DNA from: JABCYV01 sp963729325
GTDB taxonomy: Bacteria > Acidobacteriota > Terriglobia > Terriglobales > Acidobacteriaceae
Length of the DNA stretch: 64,000 nt
Reading direction: 5' to 3'
Assembly: GCA_963729325.1 (NCBI GenBank)
Contig: CAVSNS010000051.1
Span: forward strand, 189,661 to 253,660
In this document: one piece after another, positions 15,550 through 24,965 of the stretch
Numbering within the stretch: position 1 is the stretch's first letter
Layout: each line of letters begins with the position of its first letter
Notes under the pieces: generated by a model
Databases searched by the model: none
The model's input: only the letters and a program-made list of their open reading frames with translations
Told to the model about the DNA's origin: nothing
Program-made: the position numbers and the translations under genes

Positions 15550-17265
15550 CTATGGCGCATAACCCGCGCCTCGAAGTACCCTGCCCGGCTTGGCTCCCGT
15601 CATCTTTCCTTGATCGATCACGGGAACGCCATTCACTAGCACATACTCCATTCCCTGAGACAGTTGGTTAGGATTCTCGAAGGTGGCCAAGTCTCGGACG
15701 TTTGCGGGATCAAAAATGACCACGTCCGCCCACATTCCGGTTTTCAGGACTCCGCGATCGGTCAGCCTCATGCGCTGCGCCGGCAGAGCTGAAAACTTGC
15801 GGATCGCGTCTTCGAGGGTCAACTTCTTTTCCTCTCGCACATATTTCCGCAAGATTCGTGGAAACGTGCCGTAGGCACGTGGATGCGGATGCTCCTGACC
15901 TAGGATTCCGTCCGGTGAAGTGCCGGACGAATCGTTGTCCAACGAGACCCAGGGTTGCTGCAGGGCCAGGACAACGTCCGGCTCCGACATGCCGAACACC
16001 GCAACTTCGGTAAAGGCATTGTCTTCAATCAGCAGATCGAAGAGTGTGTCCATCGGATCTTTGTTCCACAGTTTGGCTATTTCAGCGAGCGTCTTACCTT
16101 GCAGCGGTAACAGTTTGGGATTCTGTACCGCACAAATCAAGACACTTTGCGGACCGGAAATTTCCTGCCATTCATTGTCCCAATCTCTCGACGGAGTCAT
16201 CAAGTCTTTGCGGATGCGAGCTCGGGTGGTGGGATCTTTGAGACGCTCAATCAGCTTGGCATCACCACCATCGTGCGCCCAGGCCGGAACAAACGCTGAC
16301 ATGCCATTCGACCACGCGGTGTAGGCATAAGTATTGGCGGAAACATCCACGCCTTGCGACCGAGCCAGGTTTATTTTCGCCACGACTTCCGGCATGCGTC
16401 CCCAGTTTGCTTTGCCCGCTACTTTGATGTGCCAGATTTCAACGGGAAGGTGGCCTTCCCGTCCAATGCGCAGCGCTTCATCGATCCCGTCGAGCACCGC
16501 ATCGCTTTCGCTGCGCATGTGAGTAGCATAAACTCCGCCGAATTTCGAGGCTTCGCCCGCCAGGGCAATCAGTTCTTCAGTTTTCGCATAGGGGGCCGGC
16601 GCGTATTCCAGAGAGGTCGAAACTCCAACCGCGCCATCCCGCATGGCCTGCCGCACCAGTTCTTTCATTTGTTCGAGCTGCGTAGTAGTCGGCTGCTTGT
16701 CGTCGTCGCCCAACACCATGCGGCGAACTTGGGTTGCACCCACATAAGTGGCGAGGTTGATTCCCATTCCCTGCTTCTCCAGCCGCGTGAAGTACTGCCG
16801 CAGAGTCCGCCAGTCGGGGGTGATGTGGTAGTGATCGTAGGTGGTTTTGTCGGCCTGGATGATGGCGTCATTCAGCGGCGCCACCGATCCACCTTCGCCC
16901 GTGATTTCAGTAGTGATTCCCTGATAGATTTTCGAGGGCAGACGCGGATCAACGAAAATCGTAAGTTCGGATTGACCGAGCATGTCAATGAAGCCGGGGG
17001 CAACCGCCATGCCGTGGGCATCAATCGTGCGCGAACGCGAGGCCGCACTCAAGTTACCGATAGCGGCGACCCTGCCGCTGCGAATACCTAGGTCACCGGA
17101 ATACCAGGGCGACCCGGTGCCGTCGATGATATGACCGTTGGTGATGACGAGGTCGAAATGCGGCTGTGCCCCAACCTGCGACCAAAGCTCGCAGGCGCAG
17201 AGGACGAAGAGAACAGAAATCAGCGTTCTTAGAGAAGACCGCATCGGAGTTAACTCTCGTTTCAT
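15550..17265 (-). CDS. D-aminoacylase-like amidohydrolase, atypical metal site
   Basis: 571 residues with a signal peptide (LISVLFVLCACELWSQVGA); a second possible start (ATG 17244) would begin MRSSLRT. The amidohydrolase frame is clear: DLVITNGHIIDGTGSPWYSG, APGFIDMLGQSE, YATHMRSESD, VEIWHIKVAGK and a late RMRLTDRGVLKTGMWADVVI. N-acyl-D-amino-acid deacylases normally have HxH after GFID and a Cys after GITT; here those positions read LGQSE and TGEGGS. The two later histidines remain. So it is probably a diverged subgroup with one-metal or altered chemistry, and the substrate is uncertain. Confidence 0.82.
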   Translation of the reverse strand: MKRELTPMRSSLRTLISVLFVLCACELWSQVGAQPHFDLVITNGHIIDGTGSPWYSGDLGIRSGRVAAIGNLSAASRSRTIDAHGMAVAPGFIDMLGQSELTIFVDPRLPSKIYQGITTEITGEGGSVAPLNDAIIQADKTTYDHYHITPDWRTLRQYFTRLEKQGMGINLATYVGATQVRRMVLGDDDKQPTTTQLEQMKELVRQAMRDGAVGVSTSLEYAPAPYAKTEELIALAGEASKFGGVYATHMRSESDAVLDGIDEALRIGREGHLPVEIWHIKVAGKANWGRMPEVVAKINLARSQGVDVSANTYAYTAWSNGMSAFVPAWAHDGGDAKLIERLKDPTTRARIRKDLMTPSRDWDNEWQEISGPQSVLICAVQNPKLLPLQGKTLAEIAKLWNKDPMDTLFDLLIEDNAFTEVAVFGMSEPDVVLALQQPWVSLDNDSSGTSPDGILGQEHPHPRAYGTFPRILRKYVREEKKLTLEDAIRKFSALPAQRMRLTDRGVLKTGMWADVVIFDPANVRDLATFENPNQLSQGMEYVLVNGVPVIDQGKMTGAKPGRVLRGAGYAP

Positions 17266-17306
17266 TCGGAAGCCGATGATATCGGGGAGTCATTTCGCAC
17301 GACGAT

Positions 17307-18656
17307 TCAGATTTTAGTCGGGGCAGAGCGAGCAGTCAGCATCCTTTGCCGCCAGCCCAAACCCAGCCCCAATAAACTCCAAATTCCCAGCGCCAACCAT
17401 TCGTACCGGCTGAAGTGACCTGGGATTCCTGGCAAAATTTTCATTAGTATCATGAGCAGACCAACTAATGCTCCCACGGCCGCCACGAAACGCCTGCCGG
17501 GCGCAGGGCCCATCCGATAATAGGCGGCGCATGCTGCCAGCCAGCCAGCGGCGGAAGCAACCGAACCAACTTCCGTAATGGGCACGAGAATCGCGTCGCC
17601 CAGAAACATGCACGCTGCCGTGGCGAGTCCGACGCAAGTCACCGCGACCGATGGAGTCTGATTTCGCGGGTGGACAGCACCCACGCGGGCGTCCACCAGC
17701 CGCCGACGGCCCATGGCGAACAGCAGCCGGCTGGCCGCGAGCAGATTTCCATTGAATACCTTGAACAGAGAAAGCAGCGCCGCGGCCAGAATCACGCTCA
17801 CAATCCAACGCGAGCCAACGGCGCGCTCAAATGCGACCGCGGTCATAAATTTCTGGTTGGTGAGTTCTTTCCATGGAGCAGCGTAACTAGTTGCGGCGAT
17901 CACGATCGTGTAGAAAAGGATTCCCACGATGATCGCCATCCAGATTGCCGTGAGGAATCCGCCACTGCGGAACTCGGGACTAGCTTCCTCAGCCGCCTTG
18001 GCGACTGACTCGTAGCCGGTCATGAAATAGGGCACGATTTGCAGGACCAGCAGCACGGAAACAAATCCGCTGTGAGTGAACAGAGGCGGAAAATTTCGCG
18101 GCGAGCCTTTGCTGACCCCGAAGGTGACAAATACAACGAACAGCGCCAGCGTGCCAAAGGCCGTCCAATTCTGGAAGGTGGCGCTGAGCCGGACGCCACG
18201 ATAATTCAGAATGGTGAGAAGCGCGGTCAATCCCAGCCCAATAATTACGTGGGGCAAATAGACCGGACGGCCTGCAATCCGGTAGAGCTCCATCGAGTCG
18301 AGCGAAGGAAAAATGTAGCCGGCGATTCTTCCCACGGCCACTGCTTCCCAAGGGCAGACGATGAAATACGAGAGAATCATCATCCATCCTGTCGCGAAGC
18401 TGACTGACCTGGGAAAAACTTTCGCGGTGTACGCGACCTCGCCCCCGGCGTCGGGCATGGCCATCACCAACTGACCGTAGACGTAGCCGATGGGGAGCAG
18501 CAGAGCACCACCGATGGCGAAGCCGAGGATTGCGCCCAGAACTCCGCCGCGCAACAGCCAGTCGTCCATGACGACCAGCCATCCGACACCCACCATGGTT
18601 CCCCAGCCCAGGGTGAAGTAGTCGACGACGCGGAGTTTGCGAGCGAGATTGGTCAC
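17307..18656 (-). CDS. APC-superfamily amino acid permease
   Basis: 449 residues with about twelve hydrophobic segments (for example VDYFTLGWGTMVGVGWLVVM, AILGFAIGGALLLPIGYVYG, GFLTAIWMAIIVGILFYTIV). The N-terminal GWGTMVGVGW corresponds to the APC consensus GxGxxxGxG loop that binds the substrate backbone. Likely a proton- or sodium-coupled amino acid or amine importer. It lies behind the agmatinase-like gene and ahead of the aminoacylase-like gene on the same strand, so amine, agmatine or N-acyl amino acid use is a reasonable inference. Confidence 0.9.
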   Translation of the reverse strand: MTNLARKLRVVDYFTLGWGTMVGVGWLVVMDDWLLRGGVLGAILGFAIGGALLLPIGYVYGQLVMAMPDAGGEVAYTAKVFPRSVSFATGWMMILSYFIVCPWEAVAVGRIAGYIFPSLDSMELYRIAGRPVYLPHVIIGLGLTALLTILNYRGVRLSATFQNWTAFGTLALFVVFVTFGVSKGSPRNFPPLFTHSGFVSVLLVLQIVPYFMTGYESVAKAAEEASPEFRSGGFLTAIWMAIIVGILFYTIVIAATSYAAPWKELTNQKFMTAVAFERAVGSRWIVSVILAAALLSLFKVFNGNLLAASRLLFAMGRRRLVDARVGAVHPRNQTPSVAVTCVGLATAACMFLGDAILVPITEVGSVASAAGWLAACAAYYRMGPAPGRRFVAAVGALVGLLMILMKILPGIPGHFSRYEWLALGIWSLLGLGLGWRQRMLTARSAPTKI

Positions 18657-18686
18657 GCGCGCTTAGGCTTTATCATTGTGAAGCTC

Positions 18687-18770
18687 TGTCATTCTGAGCG
18701 AAGCGAAGAACCTCTGCATTTCGATTGCGGCGGACGATTGCACAGGTCCTTCGCTTCGCTCAGGATGACA
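18687..18770. repeat. Long inverted repeat, 27-base arms
   Basis: TGTCATTCTGAGCGAAGCGA... (18687-18713) and its near-perfect reverse complement (18744-18770, ending TCGCTCAGGATGACA) flank a 30-base centre. It lies between the permease and the agmatinase-like gene. Its size and arm structure fit a dispersed MITE-like or REP-like element and could also act as an RNA hairpin between the two co-directional genes. Confidence 0.75.
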
Positions 18771-18794
18771 AACTTGGGATGACAAAAATAGCGC

Positions 18795-19739
18795 TTAGAA
18801 CAAGCAGAGCAACTCAAACAACAGGTTCGCCGCCAGCAGAGAGGTGATCTCTCCGTTGTCATACGGAGGCGAAACTTCTACCAAGTCGCACCCCACCAGC
18901 TTCAGACCTTTCAGACAGCGCACTAAATCGAGAATCTGTGCACTGGATAGGCCGCCCACTTGCGGCGTACCCGTGCCCGGTGCGAACGCAGGATCAACAA
19001 CATCAATATCGAGAGTAAGGTACACCGGCCGATTGCGAAGTTTCTTCAAGTGCCGTTTGACCAACTCGACTCCGCCCTGATGAAACTCCTCTGAAGTCAC
19101 GATCTGAATGTGATGCTTGTGGGCAAACTCGAAGTCGCCATCCGAGTACACCTGGCCACGCAGGCCGACCTGCAACGCGTAGCCTTCTTCGATCAGTCCT
19201 TCCTCGACCGCATATTTCACGGGCGTGCCGTGGGAGTGTGGGCTGCCGAAATAGCCGCCCCAAGTGTCGCCATGAGCGTCCAACTGGACGAAAGCCACAG
19301 GGCCAAACTGCTTATGGATGGCGCGCAAGATGGGCAGCAGAATGGAGTGATCTCCGCCGACACAGACCGGCCTCGCACCAGCTCGGAGTACCTCGCCCAG
19401 TTGTTCCGCGATGCGGCGATAGGTGTCTTCAATAGAGAGTGGGTTGATCGAGAGATCGCCAAAATCAGCGATACGCCACTTCTCGAACGGATTGACCTTT
19501 AGCACCGGATTCCACGGCCGGATCATGGCCGACTGAACGCGAATGTTGCGGGGTCCGAAGCGCGGACCGGGACGGTAAGTAGTGCCCCCGTCGAACGGAA
19601 CGCCTATTAGTGCGAGGTCGAGTTCTTCCGCTCTTGGAATATGCGGGAGCCGCATGAACGTGGGCACGCCGGAGAAGCGTGGATAAACCAGAGCGTCTAC
19701 GGGCCGCGGATGCGGTTTTGCACTCTTCTTGGGTTTCAT
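18795..19739 (-). CDS. speB: Agmatinase/arginase-family ureohydrolase
   Basis: 314 residues from ATG 19739 (MKPKKSAKPHPRP). All manganese-binding motifs of the ureohydrolase family are present: VCVGGDHSI, VQLDAHGDTW and LTLDIDVVDPAFAPGTGTPQ. The arginase/agmatinase signature helix follows (GGLSSAQILDLVRCL). The family hydrolyses agmatine to putrescine and urea, or arginine and related guanidino compounds; sequence alone does not separate these. SpeB is the most likely label because of the N-terminal FDGGTTYRPGPRFGP. A permease gene follows on the same strand. Confidence 0.9.
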   Translation of the reverse strand: MKPKKSAKPHPRPVDALVYPRFSGVPTFMRLPHIPRAEELDLALIGVPFDGGTTYRPGPRFGPRNIRVQSAMIRPWNPVLKVNPFEKWRIADFGDLSINPLSIEDTYRRIAEQLGEVLRAGARPVCVGGDHSILLPILRAIHKQFGPVAFVQLDAHGDTWGGYFGSPHSHGTPVKYAVEEGLIEEGYALQVGLRGQVYSDGDFEFAHKHHIQIVTSEEFHQGGVELVKRHLKKLRNRPVYLTLDIDVVDPAFAPGTGTPQVGGLSSAQILDLVRCLKGLKLVGCDLVEVSPPYDNGEITSLLAANLLFELLCLF

Positions 19740-19859
19740 AGAGTGGCGCGAATTATAAAGCATCACCACCGACACACGATTCGCTGAATCCCCACCAGCC
19801 GAAATCAACCCTTCGGTATGCTATGGTTTACCGTTCCATAATCACAAGAAGAGGCAGCC

Positions 19860-20674
19860 ATGCCCCGATACGAATATCGTCCTCTAAACCCAATCCCGGC
19901 GGCAGAGAAAACATTCCTGGGATGGATTGAACAACTCGACCAGGCCTTCGCAGGCCGCGACATTGACAAGCGCAGCGACGTGGTCCGCGAAAACTCTGCA
20001 CCAACTTTATCTCGGACGCCCTTATGCCGCCCCCGCTCCGACAGCGTCCGCTCGCCGAACAGGCCCTCGTCCATTCCTTCGATCCGCGGAATGCCACCCT
20101 CGAACCGGAGTACTACGGCGATGTCGACGCCGCGAAATATGCCGAGCGCAAGCCGCTGATCTGGTTCTGGATGATGTATGACCGCTCTCCCGTCGGCCTG
20201 AATCACTGGCTGGGATTCCGGGTGCGTGCCATGCTTGCCCGCCACATATTCAAATTCTGCGGCAAGAATGTGAAGATCTTCCACGGAGTTGAGGTCTCAT
20301 TCGGCTACAACCTGACAGTTGAAGACAATTGCACCATCCACAAATACGTTCTGCTAGACGATCGCGGCGAGCTCATTATTCACGCCGGCAGTTCCATCTC
20401 CGACTACGCCAATGTTTACTCCCACGCCCATGACCTCAACGACGGCATGATCGTTAGCAATCACAAGACGGAAATCGGACCCAAGGCGCGGGTCACGTAT
20501 CACGCCACCGTGTTAAGCGGAGTGAAAGTTGCCGAGCATGGGATGGTAGGCTCGATGGGCGTGGCCTCGAAAGATGTGCCGCCCTTCACTATTGTCGCCG
20601 GAATTCCTGCCAAGCCGATCAAGGTGAAATCAATTGCGCCAGAGGAAGCAAAGAAAGCGTTGGAAAAGTCGTGA
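19860..20674 (+). pseudogene. Hexapeptide-repeat acyltransferase, two frameshifts
   Basis: Three frames carry one protein: MPRYEYRPLNPIPAAEKTF... (from 19860), then LHQLYLGRPYAAP, then RQRPLAEQALVHSFDPRNAT to the end. Removing one A from AAAA at 19990-19993 and one C from CCCCC at 20030-20034 restores a 270-residue protein. The C-terminal half is a left-handed beta-helix (VEVSFGYNLTVEDNCTIHKY, ISDYANVYSHAHDLNDG, VVAGIPAKPIK-type ending). It resembles maltose/galactoside O-acetyltransferases, though the acceptor is unknown. An ORF starting at 20024 would lack about 55 N-terminal residues. Confidence 0.8.
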
Positions 20675-20774
20675 GAATGCAAGCTCTAAGCACGGGCATG
20701 ACCCGCGTAGTTGAGCAGGCGGAATGCGCTCACTGATGTTAGTATCGAAGCCAAACTTGAAGTGACAACCCGGC

Positions 20775-21452
20775 ATGACCCTGCAACATGTTGACATCCT
20801 GTTCCAGTTGATCGTGTTTCTTTTTGCGATCAGCATCCATGAGTCGGCGCACGCGTGGATGGCAAATCGATGCGGCGATCCGACCGCTCGTATGCTGGGA
20901 CGAATTTCGCTCAACCCGATCCGCCATATCGATCCCGTGGGCACGGTTCTGCTGCCGCTAATCGCTCTGGTTACCCATTTTCCAATGCTGGGATGGGCCA
21001 AGCCCACGCCCGTGGACCCACGCAATTTCAAGAACCTGGTGTGGGATGACATTCTTACGACCTTGGCTGGACCGGCGAGCAATTTCATTGTCGCGACAAG
21101 CGCCGCCATCTTACTAGCGGCCATCGCCTTGATCGCGCCCGGAGGACGGCCGGCGGTCGGAAGCGTCCTTAACGGTCTTATCTTCAGCGATTCTCTCTTA
21201 GTGCCCGTCAGCTTATTTCTATATGAATTGATGGAAATCAACATCGTCCTCGGAGTGTTTAACCTTATTCCGGTTCCCCCATTGGATGGGAGCCACGTGC
21301 TGCGTCATTTTCTTTCCGAGAACTTGCGGCGTGCGTATGACACGATGGGCATTTTCGGACTAATCGCATTGGTGTATCTCGGGGGTGGTCTTCTGCGAGC
21401 GCTGATCCTGCCCGTGCTAGACCTCTACCGTTCCATTCTGCTGAAAGTCTGA
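20775..21452 (+). CDS. Site-2 protease (M50 family) membrane protein
   Basis: 225 residues, multi-pass. The zinc motif HExxH is HESAHA (about residues 22-27), and the second motif is PVPPLDGSH (third zinc ligand Asp). This compact form lacks the PDZ and CBS domains of RseP-type enzymes and matches the short, Rip-independent M50 class found beside trpS and scpA in many bacteria. It would cleave transmembrane helices, including possibly membrane-bound anti-sigma factors such as the one at 6.6 kb, but there is no direct evidence for that. Its stop overlaps the trpS start by one base. Confidence 0.92.
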   Translation: MTLQHVDILFQLIVFLFAISIHESAHAWMANRCGDPTARMLGRISLNPIRHIDPVGTVLLPLIALVTHFPMLGWAKPTPVDPRNFKNLVWDDILTTLAGPASNFIVATSAAILLAAIALIAPGGRPAVGSVLNGLIFSDSLLVPVSLFLYELMEINIVLGVFNLIPVPPLDGSHVLRHFLSENLRRAYDTMGIFGLIALVYLGGGLLRALILPVLDLYRSILLKV

Positions 21453-22510
21453 TGCCCTCGACCTCCAACCGTCGTAAACGCGTGATCAGCGGCACCCGGC
21501 CCACGGGCAAACTGCACCTTGGGAATTACGTCGGCGCTGTGAGCAATTGGGTGAAGATGCAGGACGAATATGAATGCTTTTTCTTCATCGCCGATTGGCA
21601 CGCCCTGACCACGGACTACGCCGATACTTCCCAAGTGAAGCAGAATTCATTCGAAGTATTGGTGGATTTGCTGGCCGCAGGTCTCGATCCCGAGCATGAC
21701 CGCTGCACGATTTTTCTGCAGTCGCACGTCCCGCAGCACGCCGAATTGCATCTGCTTTTCTCCATGATCACTCCGTTGGGCTGGCTGGAGCGCGTGCCAA
21801 CGTACAAGGAACAGCGGGAAAACATCACAGAAAAGGACTTGAATACCTACGGATTCCTGGGTTATCCAGTGCTGCAGGCAGCGGACATCCTGATTTACAA
21901 GGGCGATTTCGTCCCCGTAGGCGAGGATCAAGTACCGCATGTGGAATTGACCCGTGAAATCGCGCGCCGGTTCAACATGTTTTATAAGCGCAAAGGCCTG
22001 CATGTTTTCCCCGAGCCGCAACCGCTGTTGACTCCCGCTGCCAAGCTCCCCGGCACCGACGGCCGCAAAATGTCGAAATCCTACGGCAACACCATCCTGC
22101 TCACCGATCCCGAGCCCTTGGTGCGGCAGAAACTGAAGACCATGGTGACAGACCCGGCGCGTGTCCGCCGCAGTGATCCCGGCAATCCTGATGTTTGTCC
22201 AGTGGGCGACTTGCACAAGATTTTCAGCGACCAAGCCACCCTGGCGAAAGTAAATGTGGGCTGCCGCACTGCGGGCATTGGATGCATCGAGTGCAAGGGC
22301 TGGGCCGCGGATGCCCTGGTTAGCATTCTTAATCCCATGCAGGAGCGGCGAAAGAAATATGAGGAGAATCCACGGCTCGCCTGGGATATTCTGGAGGCAG
22401 GCACGGCCCGAGCACGGGAGGTCGCAAGCGCCACTATGGCAGAAGTACGGGATGCCATGAGCATGTCGCTCGATTACGCGGCTTCCGGGAACACGGAGAG
22501 CGCGAAGTAG
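21452..22510 (+). CDS. trpS: Tryptophanyl-tRNA synthetase
   Basis: 352 residues, class I synthetase. The HIGH-type motif is KLHLGNYVG after RVISGTRPTG; the KMSKS motif is GRKMSKSYGN. Activates tryptophan and charges tRNA-Trp in the cytoplasm. It is preceded by the M50 protease (overlap TGATG at 21450-21454) and followed by scpA 17 bases later, the canonical order in many bacteria. No oddities. Confidence 0.98.
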   Translation: MPSTSNRRKRVISGTRPTGKLHLGNYVGAVSNWVKMQDEYECFFFIADWHALTTDYADTSQVKQNSFEVLVDLLAAGLDPEHDRCTIFLQSHVPQHAELHLLFSMITPLGWLERVPTYKEQRENITEKDLNTYGFLGYPVLQAADILIYKGDFVPVGEDQVPHVELTREIARRFNMFYKRKGLHVFPEPQPLLTPAAKLPGTDGRKMSKSYGNTILLTDPEPLVRQKLKTMVTDPARVRRSDPGNPDVCPVGDLHKIFSDQATLAKVNVGCRTAGIGCIECKGWAADALVSILNPMQERRKKYEENPRLAWDILEAGTARAREVASATMAEVRDAMSMSLDYAASGNTESAK

Positions 22511-22527
22511 TTACGCATACGGTCACG

Positions 22528-23412
22528 ATGGCTCAGAATCTAAAATTTATACCCGACGAGAGCGCATCTCCTGCGGCGGATGGGCCGGAGCTCGCCGCCG
22601 TCCCTCGGATACAGCCCACGCAGAAGAAAAAAGAAGAAAGCGACTTTCCGTTCGCAGTCACGGTGCGGGATGTGTACGAGGGGCCGCTGGATCTGCTGCT
22701 CGACCTGATCCGCAAACAGGATATTGACATCTACGATATTCCCATCGCCAGGATCACGGCCCAGTACCTGGGGTACGTCGAGAAACTGCGCGAACTGGAT
22801 GTGAACGTCGCCGCAGACTTCATCTACATGGCTGCTGTGCTGATTCATATCAAGTCGAAGCTGTTGTTGCCGCGTGATCCCGATGCGCCCGCCGATACCG
22901 AAGATGATCCGCGCTCGGAACTGGTAAATCGTTTGCTGGAGCATGAGAAGTTCAAGTCCGCGGCCCAGATGCTGATGCAGAAACAGCAAATTGAAGATGC
23001 GGTCTGGTCGAATCCGGCGATCAAAGACTTCATGGATGCCGAAGGTACCGATCCGGAGATCGCTGCGGACGCGATTGATCTGGTGAGAACCTTTCAGCAA
23101 ATCATCGAGCGAGCGCGCTCCCGACCGATGATCCAGGTGGACGAGGAGACGGTCACGGTCGGACAGATGATCGACTACTTGCGGCGGCGACTGGCGTTCG
23201 AAGAGCGGGCCATCAGCCTGAAGCAGTTGTTGCGCAACGTCAATTCACGCCCGGCGCTCGTGTGCATGTTTTTGGCGCTGCTCGAATTGGTGCGCTTGCA
23301 GGCAATTCAATTGCGTCAAGACCGTATGTTTGGCGATATCCTGCTGCGCCGGCACACCGAGTTCGAAAGTATCATCAGCGAGCAAGCCACGATACGGGAC
23401 GATTGGCGTTAA
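22528..23412 (+). CDS. scpA: Segregation and condensation protein A
   Basis: 294 residues. After a variable 45-residue N-terminus comes YEGPLDLLLDLIRKQDIDIY, the ScpA/kleisin signature, and later VNVAADFIYMAAVLIHIKSK. The C-terminal winged helix (FLALLELVRLQAIQLRQDRM) binds the SMC head. ScpA closes the SMC ring with ScpB and supports chromosome segregation. It is followed by scpB. Confidence 0.97.
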   Translation: MAQNLKFIPDESASPAADGPELAAVPRIQPTQKKKEESDFPFAVTVRDVYEGPLDLLLDLIRKQDIDIYDIPIARITAQYLGYVEKLRELDVNVAADFIYMAAVLIHIKSKLLLPRDPDAPADTEDDPRSELVNRLLEHEKFKSAAQMLMQKQQIEDAVWSNPAIKDFMDAEGTDPEIAADAIDLVRTFQQIIERARSRPMIQVDEETVTVGQMIDYLRRRLAFEERAISLKQLLRNVNSRPALVCMFLALLELVRLQAIQLRQDRMFGDILLRRHTEFESIISEQATIRDDWR

Positions 23413-23463
23413 AGAGCGGTTGGTGACCGCTCGTTGTTGTTGTTATCCAGAAGGCAGTTACTC

Positions 23464-24165
23464 ATGAGTCTTAAAGCTAAACTTGAAGCCATTATCTACG
23501 CGGCGGAAACGCCAATTACCCTGGACCACATTGTGCAATTGGTGAAGGAGTCGGTGATAGCCGAAGGTGCAGTCGATGATGCCGAGGTCAGATCCCGAGT
23601 CCGCGCGACGCTGGAAGAATTAGTAGCCGACTACAGCGTCTCCGACCACGGAGTAGAGGTCCGCCAGGTTGCTGGCGGATACCGGATATCCACCAAACCT
23701 GAGCATCACGATCAGGTGCGCGCATTCGCCAAGAGCCTGAAACCGCCAATTCGATTATCTCTGCCTGCATTGGAAACACTTGCGGTAATCGCCTACAAGC
23801 AACCTGTCACCGTGCCCGAGATCAGTGAGATTCGCGGCGTGGATTCGAGCGGAGTGATTGGCACGCTGCTTGATCGTAAGCTGATCACGACCAGTGGTCG
23901 CAAGGCGGTCATCGGTCGCCCCATTCTGTATAAAACCACCAAGGAGTTCCTGCTGCGCTTCGGGCTGAAGGACGTAGGCGAACTGCCCAGCATGGAAGAG
24001 TTCGAAAAGCTGGTGGCGGAGTCGTTTCAGGGCGATCTGTTGCCGGTCGGAGAATCCGCCAATGGCGAGGCGCAACAGGATAGTCCGCGTCCCGCTTCGC
24101 ATGAAGTTTCGTCTGAACAGGATTGCGAACTGGCACCCAGCGGCGAAAGCGACCCGGCTGCCTGA
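23464..24165 (+). CDS. scpB: Segregation and condensation protein B
   Basis: 233 residues from ATG 23464 (SLKAKLEAIIYAAETPI); an upstream in-frame TTG at 23434 is less likely. Two winged-helix domains are recognisable (LPALETLAVIAYKQPVTVPE, then GVDSSGVIGTLLDRKLI). ScpB dimers bind ScpA in the condensin complex. The acidic C-terminal tail (about 30 residues) is not conserved. Co-directional with scpA (51 bases apart) and rluB. Confidence 0.97.
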   Translation: MSLKAKLEAIIYAAETPITLDHIVQLVKESVIAEGAVDDAEVRSRVRATLEELVADYSVSDHGVEVRQVAGGYRISTKPEHHDQVRAFAKSLKPPIRLSLPALETLAVIAYKQPVTVPEISEIRGVDSSGVIGTLLDRKLITTSGRKAVIGRPILYKTTKEFLLRFGLKDVGELPSMEEFEKLVAESFQGDLLPVGESANGEAQQDSPRPASHEVSSEQDCELAPSGESDPAA

Positions 24166-24198
24166 GCCAGCGCACAGATTCCGGTTTCATCAATCATT

Positions 24199-24930
24199 AT
24201 GCCCGCCGAACGCCTTCAAAAAATTATCGCCGCCGCTGGCATTGCGTCACGCCGCAAAGCCGAGCAATTGATTACTGGCGGGCTGGTTTCAGTCAACGGA
24301 CACGCAGTCACGGAATTGGGTAGCAAGGCTGATCCCGAACGCGATCACATTCGCGTGAATGGAAAACTGCTGCATGGGCCTGAGCGACATGTTTATCTGC
24401 TGATGAACAAGCCGAAGGGATACGTGACCACGCTGCGCGATCCTGAGGGCCGTCCGACGGTGATGGACTTGCTTCGTGGCGTGGGAGCTCGCGTTTATCC
24501 GGTTGGACGTCTGGATTATGCCAGCGAGGGTCTGTTGTTGCTCACTAACGATGGAGAGTTTGCCAATTTCCTGATGAAGGCCGCCTCCCATGTTGCCAAG
24601 ACTTATATGGTGAAGGTTGCGGGGACACCTGATACGAAGGCGTTGGCTAGGCTGCGCGAGGGCCTTTTTATCGCTACGGACCGCGGCCGGCGAGTGAAAA
24701 CCGCCCCCGCAAAGATTAAGCCCATCCGCGAATCAGACAATCCCTGGTACGAGGTTACGTTGCTCGAAGGACGAAATCGTCAGATTCGGCGCATGTTCGA
24801 AGAGATTGGGCACCACGTGGAGAAGATCAAGCGAGTGCGCTACGGCCCGCTGGAACTGGATGTGCACCCAGGAAAATTCCGGCGACTCACTCCCCAGGAA
24901 GTTGCCCGGCTGAAATCGGCAGCCAAGTAG
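24199..24930 (+). CDS. rluB: 23S rRNA pseudouridine synthase (RluB type)
   Basis: 243 residues. An N-terminal S4 RNA-binding domain (RLQKIIAAAGIASRRKAEQL) is followed by the RsuA-family catalytic segment GRLDYASEGLLLLTNDGE, whose Asp is the nucleophile. The late GRNRQIRRMFEEIGHHV motif also belongs to the family. RluB makes pseudouridine in 23S rRNA helix 80. The scpA-scpB-rluB order is conserved widely. Confidence 0.95.
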   Translation: MPAERLQKIIAAAGIASRRKAEQLITGGLVSVNGHAVTELGSKADPERDHIRVNGKLLHGPERHVYLLMNKPKGYVTTLRDPEGRPTVMDLLRGVGARVYPVGRLDYASEGLLLLTNDGEFANFLMKAASHVAKTYMVKVAGTPDTKALARLREGLFIATDRGRRVKTAPAKIKPIRESDNPWYEVTLLEGRNRQIRRMFEEIGHHVEKIKRVRYGPLELDVHPGKFRRLTPQEVARLKSAAK

Positions 24931-24965
24931 CGTCAAGTCGCAGCCCCAGACAACAGGAGAGCCGC

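Noticed and set aside
16354..17091. 245-codon plus-strand ORF opposite the amidohydrolase
   Set aside because: Antisense to a well-supported enzyme; no ribosome site and no homology-like pattern.
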